Below, one piece after another: positions 61,101 through 64,000 of a DNA stretch of 64,000 nucleotides. The DNA is from Phoronis australis. Its lineage: Eukaryota > Phoronida > Phoronidae. Position 1 is the first letter of the stretch. Each line of letters begins with the position of its first letter. The position numbers and the translations under genes are program-made. The stretch lies in the NCBI GenBank assembly GCA_002633005.1, contig NMRA01000158.1, forward strand, positions 560,433-624,432, read 5' to 3'. The notes beneath the pieces were generated by a model that saw only the letters and a list, made by a program, of their open reading frames with translations, searched no databases and had not been told where the DNA came from.

Positions 61101-61269
61101 CTAGTCATCGTCTGTTACAGATGGTTTACTACACTCTGCTCCAGACGCAATTAGAGAACGTCTTAATAACCTTTTACGGCAGTGTGTTCATGAAAATCTC
61201 CCCGGAGGCAGGCGAAAGGCTTGGGAGGAGCTAAAATCTCTTCTATCTGATGAAGAAAAAAAGATATGA
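48626..61269 (+). CDS. DIPK2-family divergent protein kinase domain protein (470 aa with microexon)
   Basis: Exons: 48626-49182, 52317-52464, 54057-54233, 55973-56105, 59117-59338, candidate 60982-61008, 61121-61269; all phases agree. The family comprises secretory-pathway kinase-like proteins (human DIPK2A/DIA1 and DIPK2B); their chemistry and substrate are not settled. A signal-anchor or signal peptide (about residues 9-30) predicts Golgi or secreted location. Matching features are KKCPACYGMSLC (74-85), VVIKRL with Lys122 as the likely ATP-site lysine, ICTSAKLDLRCD (138-149), FPKLLGACGR (248-257), SDFKHSDFALSNLG where the catalytic loop lies (305-318), VDAED (323-327) in the metal-binding position, and a Cys-containing helical C-terminus. 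N-glycosylation sequons lie at Asn35, Asn103 and Asn127. The start has an in-frame TAG 12 bases upstream and a good context. Length is close to the human proteins (about 430). DIPK1/FAM69 is a less likely alternative because it lacks the CPAC block. Confidence 0.85.
49183..52316 (+). other. DIPK2-like intron 1, with transposon debris
   Basis: Bases 49780-50040 match 7060-7390 of the right arm (TTTACGATATTCC, GCCCATGCCCGTAGCTAG, AAAATTATTCTGGATGGCTAAAA). Bases 50425-50949 are a partial TIR element. Bases 51590-51790 hold a diverged tandem repeat (GTGTCCATGC, AAACCTAGTGACA). The open frames at 49427-49983 derive from the transposon. Confidence 0.6.
50425..50949. mobile_element. TIR transposon, partial copy C
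   Basis: Reverse complement of the left 500 bases of copy B (44277-44800), including GCCTGATTTTTTCGAATAT and the subterminal GGTTAA words. It ends at CCCGAACGTTTACGG followed by TA (50950-50951). The other end is not a canonical TIR. Sequence to its left (49780-50040) belongs to the same family, so this may be a rearranged larger element. Confidence 0.7.
52317..52464 (+). CDS. DIPK2-like exon 2
   Basis: Residues 186-235. Contains FHMTEDEPILSMMYTNLVLN and PEGLML, aligning with the MQLLLTLAFNPEPLVLQ region of DIPK2A. Acceptor TTATTTCAG, donor GTAAGT. Confidence 0.9.
52465..54056 (+). other. DIPK2-like intron 2
   Basis: Worn relics of the TIR element's subterminal words occur at 52555-52660 and 53045-53160 (TTAACCCAGACGAGTGTGGTAA). 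A palindromic repeat lies at 53720-53810, and bases 53590-53632 resemble part of a tRNA-derived SINE on the minus strand (TCAGCGGTAGAGCATTAG). Confidence 0.5.
53720..53810. repeat. Short palindromic MITE
   Basis: TTTTGAGAACCAGTTTTC and AAACTGGTTCTCAAAA face each other around about 25 bases, and ATAACATGCGCG / AGCACGTTAT extend the pairing. Related to 27190-27300 and 41690-41830. Confidence 0.65.
54057..54233 (+). CDS. DIPK2-like exon 3
   Basis: Residues 236-294. FPKLLGACGRVVVVEDAG matches the FAKYLGACGRMVAVNYVG stretch of DIPK2A, the clearest family signature. Ends LVEHFT at donor GTAACT. Confidence 0.93.
54234..55972 (+). other. DIPK2-like intron 3
   Basis: Besides the CA tract, bases 54600-54700 resemble the repeat at 51590-51790 (TAGTGACAACTCGTTCCAGG). 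Bases 55050-55085 carry a fragment of the HINE-like terminal block (GGTGGGTGCATTTCAATTCT), lacking the hairpin. No other gene. Confidence 0.5.
54394..54448 (+). repeat. CA microsatellite
   Basis: About 27 CA units with one N (54422) and one AA interruption. The N suggests uncertain length in the assembly. Confidence 0.95.
55973..56105 (+). CDS. DIPK2-like exon 4 (catalytic-loop region)
   Basis: Residues 295-338 plus one base. SDFKHSDFALSNLGSVRLVD then AEDV aligns with DVSFDNFAVGPRDGKVIIVD / AENV, so the divergent catalytic loop and the VDAE metal-site equivalent of the family are kept. Donor GTAAGC. Confidence 0.92.
56370..56780 (+). repeat. HINE-like fragment in DIPK2-like intron 4
   Basis: Begins with the subterminal block ATGCACCCAC and a CATACATGTATGTG palindrome, then has the monomer words AGACCACTAGATGGATGTTC, TGCCCCCTTGTGGCAATTTT and CCCCTTGCAGGATCTGAATG. 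The hairpin end is missing, so it is truncated. Confidence 0.6.
58235..58350 (+). repeat. 29-bp tandem repeat, 4 copies
   Basis: Near-identical units TATCCTTTCC-ATTTGTCTTT-ATTACACAG; only one base differs in the second unit. High identity indicates recent expansion. Confidence 0.97.
58690..59045 (+). repeat. Tandem repeat of about 128 bp, two to three copies
   Basis: Units share CCCTGGTACCAGACGGCTAG / GTCCGGTACCGGACAGCTAG, CCTGTGCTAGACGTCCAGTA / CCTGTGCTGGACATCCAGTG and GATGCCTAGCCA. A partial, more diverged unit precedes them. It ends about 70 bases before exon 5. Confidence 0.75.
59117..59338 (+). CDS. DIPK2-like exon 5
   Basis: Residues 339-412 plus one base. Contains VCNTECFRKIFENI and MMALLCNNVLSDAEDHKK, matching CDKEACLSF and YAVCQNLLS of DIPK2A; the cysteines are likely disulfide-bonded. 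Donor GTTAGT. Confidence 0.9.
60018..60215 (+). repeat. 51-bp tandem repeat with embedded acceptor-donor junctions, 4 copies
   Basis: Each unit is AATCATTTTAGCTAAATAAC followed by CATTTCATCTCTCAGGTGAG and GTACTATCCTG. Every unit contains a pyrimidine-rich tract, CAG and an immediate GTGAGG (junctions after 60052, 60103, 60154 and 60205), plus a branch-point-like GCTAAAT upstream. Lies in the intron before the candidate microexon. Confidence 0.95.
60982..61008 (+). CDS. DIPK2-like candidate microexon (27 nt)
   Basis: GT-CTTTATGAACACACCGAAAG-TACG-G lies between TGTTCCCCCAG and a perfect GTAAGT donor. It begins and ends in the phase required between exons 5 and 7 and adds nine residues, GLYEHTEST. 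Skipping it also keeps the frame (461 residues), so it could be alternative. Confidence 0.6.
61121..61269 (+). CDS. DIPK2-like terminal exon
   Basis: Begins with Asp completed across the junction, then GLLHSAPDAIRERLNNLLRQ and a helical end KAWEELKSLLSDEEKKI with TGA stop. GLLH matches GLLHDPP of DIPK2A. Confidence 0.92.
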
Positions 61270-61937
61270 ATAGGATGTCTGTTTATCTGTTGATAAGGTG
61301 AGATTTTGTGTGTGTCCTAAATGTAATTGCTTGAAATATATGTTCACAAAGCCATCTCCTTAATATCACCAGATTCGCCGTACGGTGATTTTCAAGAATG
61401 CAATGATTCTGGAGTTGCTGCGATGGTTTTGAAAATCACCGGTGGCAGTGGTTTCGAAAGCCACTGATTTACCACTGTGGTGATTTGAGGAATCACTAAT
61501 GTAGTTGCAGTATCCATTCACCCGCAAATCATACATACGTCGTGATTTTCAGCATCGCTGCTGAGTGGAAGGCGATTTCCTTATGTTACTGCACGGGATC
61601 ACTGTTGAACTTGGCAAAATCAGTGAGAAATGGAGGAACAAACAAGGTGGTGGGGCAATACAGCAGTATTTTCACTCAGTCGTTAAAAAAAACGGTTTCC
61701 GCTGTCATAAATTCAACACAATCAGATGGTAATAGATAAGAAAAAATTTTAATGTGATTTTGATGCAACTTCCTCAGATAGTATTCACCACACAGTTCCA
61801 AAACTAGTAATTATTACCATCTGATTCAAATTACAATGTTCTGGGGTTAAATTACACTGAAGTTGGTCATTTTCAGACAACAGAATGCTGTTTGCACACA
61901 GTTTGATTGATGTTTTTGCGATTATTGCATAGACTTA

Positions 61938-61966
61938 AACTCTCTCTCTCTCCCTCCCTCCCTNAT
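61938..61966 (+). repeat. CT/CCCT microsatellite with one N
   Basis: CTCTCTCTCTCTCCCTCCC followed by CTCCCT and N at 61964. Confidence 0.85.
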
Positions 61967-63062
61967 ACTCAGCAATAACATCCTTGTGTTCTACTACCCT
62001 TGTCACAAGTTAGAACAAATTTTGAAACTGCTATATTGAGGGCAACGTATTTTACAACAAGGTGCAAATCGAGAACGTATACCCTAAAAACGTTGGCATA
62101 TTTTGTTGGAAGTTTTGCTCAATTGGAGTTTGTTTGAGATGAAGTGAGTGAATAAAAACAGACAATTTTCAAATTTATGAAGTTAAGTTCCATTACATCC
62201 GGTTTCTTGGTGTTTTTAGATACTTGAACTGTCTTTGTGTGACAAAAAAAAAACACAAAACGCCAGACTCTTACCCAAATTGGTGAAAATACCATGCAGC
62301 ATCCCACCTTAAACACGCTTTCTCATTGGTTCGAATGTTTTACAGCATGGTTATACCCCCCTTCTGTGATTTGGGGAATTACAATTTGGTGAATCTTGAA
62401 ATCCCTGCAGGTTACCGTGGTGATTTCGAAGTTGTTGCAGTGATTCCGCAAATACGACTAGAGTTGCTTATCATAGTTATTGATCGTGCATTTTATTTTA
62501 CATTGACATAGTGCTGGTCTGATGTAAAGAGAGTCTTTGTCGTGACTATAAACCAAAGTTCTTTATTACAAAACAAATATCATTTTCAGTTACATCCTTG
62601 AATATTGAATTTTTTTTAATGTTTATTATGAATTAATCAGAACAATATATATGTATATGTATATATTTATTTCCACTTGAGAATGAAACAAGTTTGTTTC
62701 GAAATATCATGTGTCTTTTAATCATGTCTCTTGGTCAGTTGCTTCATCAATATTCCGTTGAGTGTTGAATTTTATTCCAAACATATGAACGAAACAGAAT
62801 AAAAACTGTCAATAATGAAAAGTGTTGTGTGTTTTATCAATTCTGCATATCAGAAAACTTGCTCCCGAAGTGCGTTGAAGTTGCTTTTTTCCTGAGGTAT
62901 TGTTGTTCTTAGAACTATTCTCTGTTTCATTGTAGAGTGGTTCAAAACCCAGCAGTACATAACAGCAGGTCAAGGTCAAGGTCACTTGATGTCTATCAGA
63001 ACATTGGTTACTAGAGACTTGTGGGTAAAGTTAAACTTGCTGTCAAACAGCAACCTGTAGTC

Positions 63063-63332
63063 TGTTTCATGAAAGTGACTTTAAGGACTTAACATAGAAA
63101 TTTGATCTTGCTCTCCTGCTTCACAATTTCTGAAAAAGGTTTAGCCAAGTTGTTATGAGTGCATTACAGTCTAGAAATAATTTTTAGAAACTATCTCATT
63201 AAATAGCAGTTTTGTGTGTCTTCTGAGAGACTTTGAACTTTTGCTCAAGTGAAATTTGACTATTTTTCTGAAATTGTTATTTGGAGCATAAGACCAATTT
63301 TCTGACTTAAGTCCTAAGTCACTTTTCAGACC
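63063..63332. mobile_element. 280-bp palindromic MITE, copy 3
   Basis: Begins GTTTCATGAAAGTGACTTTA and ends TAAGTCCTAAGTCACTTTTC, inverted to one another. The interior matches 18290-18547 and 36085-36347 (CTAGAAATAATTTTTAG, GGTTTAGCCAAG). Confidence 0.7.
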
Positions 63333-63586
63333 CCTGGGTTTCTTAAAATTACACCATGCCTATGTTGCCTGTGAAAGAAGTGTTTCGATACACCATTTCT
63401 TAATCTATCCTTACCAAATTTTAAATGTCCTGGCATTAAAAGAGTGCATAAGTTAGGTTTGTAGTTATATATTTTCTTGCAAGCAGATAAATACACTTAG
63501 ATTGCAACTGGAATAAGGTTGAGACTTGAATCGCATATTACAGATGGGTGTGCGGTAATGAGTCACTGGTTGCTGTAGTTACAGTG

Positions 63587-63712
63587 GTGCTAATTGAAAC
63601 TTTACCATGGACCGTCAAACCCTTACCACAGGGTATAACCCTTACCATGGTGATAATTGAAACTTTACCATGGGCCGTCAAACCCTTACCACAGGGTATA
63701 ACTCTTACTATC
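63587..63712 (+). repeat. 63-bp direct repeat, 2 copies
   Basis: Units start GTGCTAATTGAAACTTTACC and GTGATAATTGAAACTTTACC and both contain CAAACCCTTACCACAGGGTA. The repeat produces the open frame 63548-63796, which is not a gene. Confidence 0.95.
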
Positions 63713-64000
63713 AGAGTTCAAACCAAATCACTCTCCACAAAACTATCTTCAACACAAAAGCGTAATTGCCACCACATACAGGCACATTTCTCGTGAACTG
63801 CAGCGTTTTTGCACAAAAAATATATGTGGTGAGCTTTTGTGTATGGTAAGAGTTAGGTTTGGTGGTCATGCTCAGCGTACCACCCACCCTCCATTCTCCA
63901 AAATTTATTAAGTACGTATACTTGGCTTGGTGCTCGCTCCTAATTCATGTGATCGACACTGTTTTTAAAAATGCCAGTATCTTCATTTTGTCAATGCCCC

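Larger units (their letters stand above)
61270..64000 (+). other. DIPK2-like 3' region and intergenic sequence
   Basis: Candidate polyadenylation signals AATAAA lie at 62151-62156 and 62798-62803. Bases 61375-61530 and 62390-62460 share GTGATTTTC/GTGATTTCGAA-type palindromic words. No further gene is supported. Confidence 0.5.

Overview
The window looks like nuclear DNA of an invertebrate animal. Its genes are split by GT-AG introns, intergenic space is wide, the sequence is A+T-rich, AATAAA signals follow the genes, and several families of non-autonomous transposons are present. Species cannot be fixed from the sequence. A marine invertebrate (hemichordate, cephalochordate or mollusc-like) would fit the repeats, but that is a guess. 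Assembly gaps lie at 3758-4264, with single N bases at 30757, 54422 and 61964.

Three protein genes can be assembled. (1) CPT1, plus strand, 13195-32694: 16 coding exons whose phases all agree give 769 residues. This is a full-length carnitine O-palmitoyltransferase 1, the mitochondrial outer-membrane enzyme that commits long-chain acyl groups to beta-oxidation. (2) A two-exon gene on the minus strand (42169 down to 39113) for a 69-residue single-pass membrane protein with a very basic tail; I cannot name its family. (3) A DIPK2-family gene (divergent secretory-pathway protein kinase-like, DIPK2A/B relatives), plus strand, 48626-61269: six coding exons plus a candidate 27-nt in-frame microexon give 470 residues. 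The three genes show no obvious shared pathway.

The rest is mostly mobile DNA. Bases 1-7866 form a nested complex: two long inverted arms (1-1533 and 5876-7866) enclose a TIR element (3350-4588), a 29-bp minisatellite (5117-5850) and smaller insertions. A sister TIR element is complete at 44277-45966 and half-complete at 50425-50949. Bases 8886-12050 hold tandem arrays of diverged monomers of about 145-165 bp, each carrying a CTCF-like motif (CCACTAGGNGGCRC type). The elements have a terminal hairpin and subterminal inverted repeats, an architecture like Helentron-derived HINE/pearl elements. Related copies fill CPT1 intron 9 (where a 750-bp TIR element is nested), the region 3' of CPT1, the region upstream of DIPK2 and DIPK2 intron 4.

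The intron repeats also include three copies of a 400-500 bp family with a CAYGTG-CCCAATTAAT core, three copies of a 280-bp palindromic element, a 540-bp foldback element, and a 51-bp tandem repeat in DIPK2 intron 5 whose every unit joins a splice acceptor directly to a donor.
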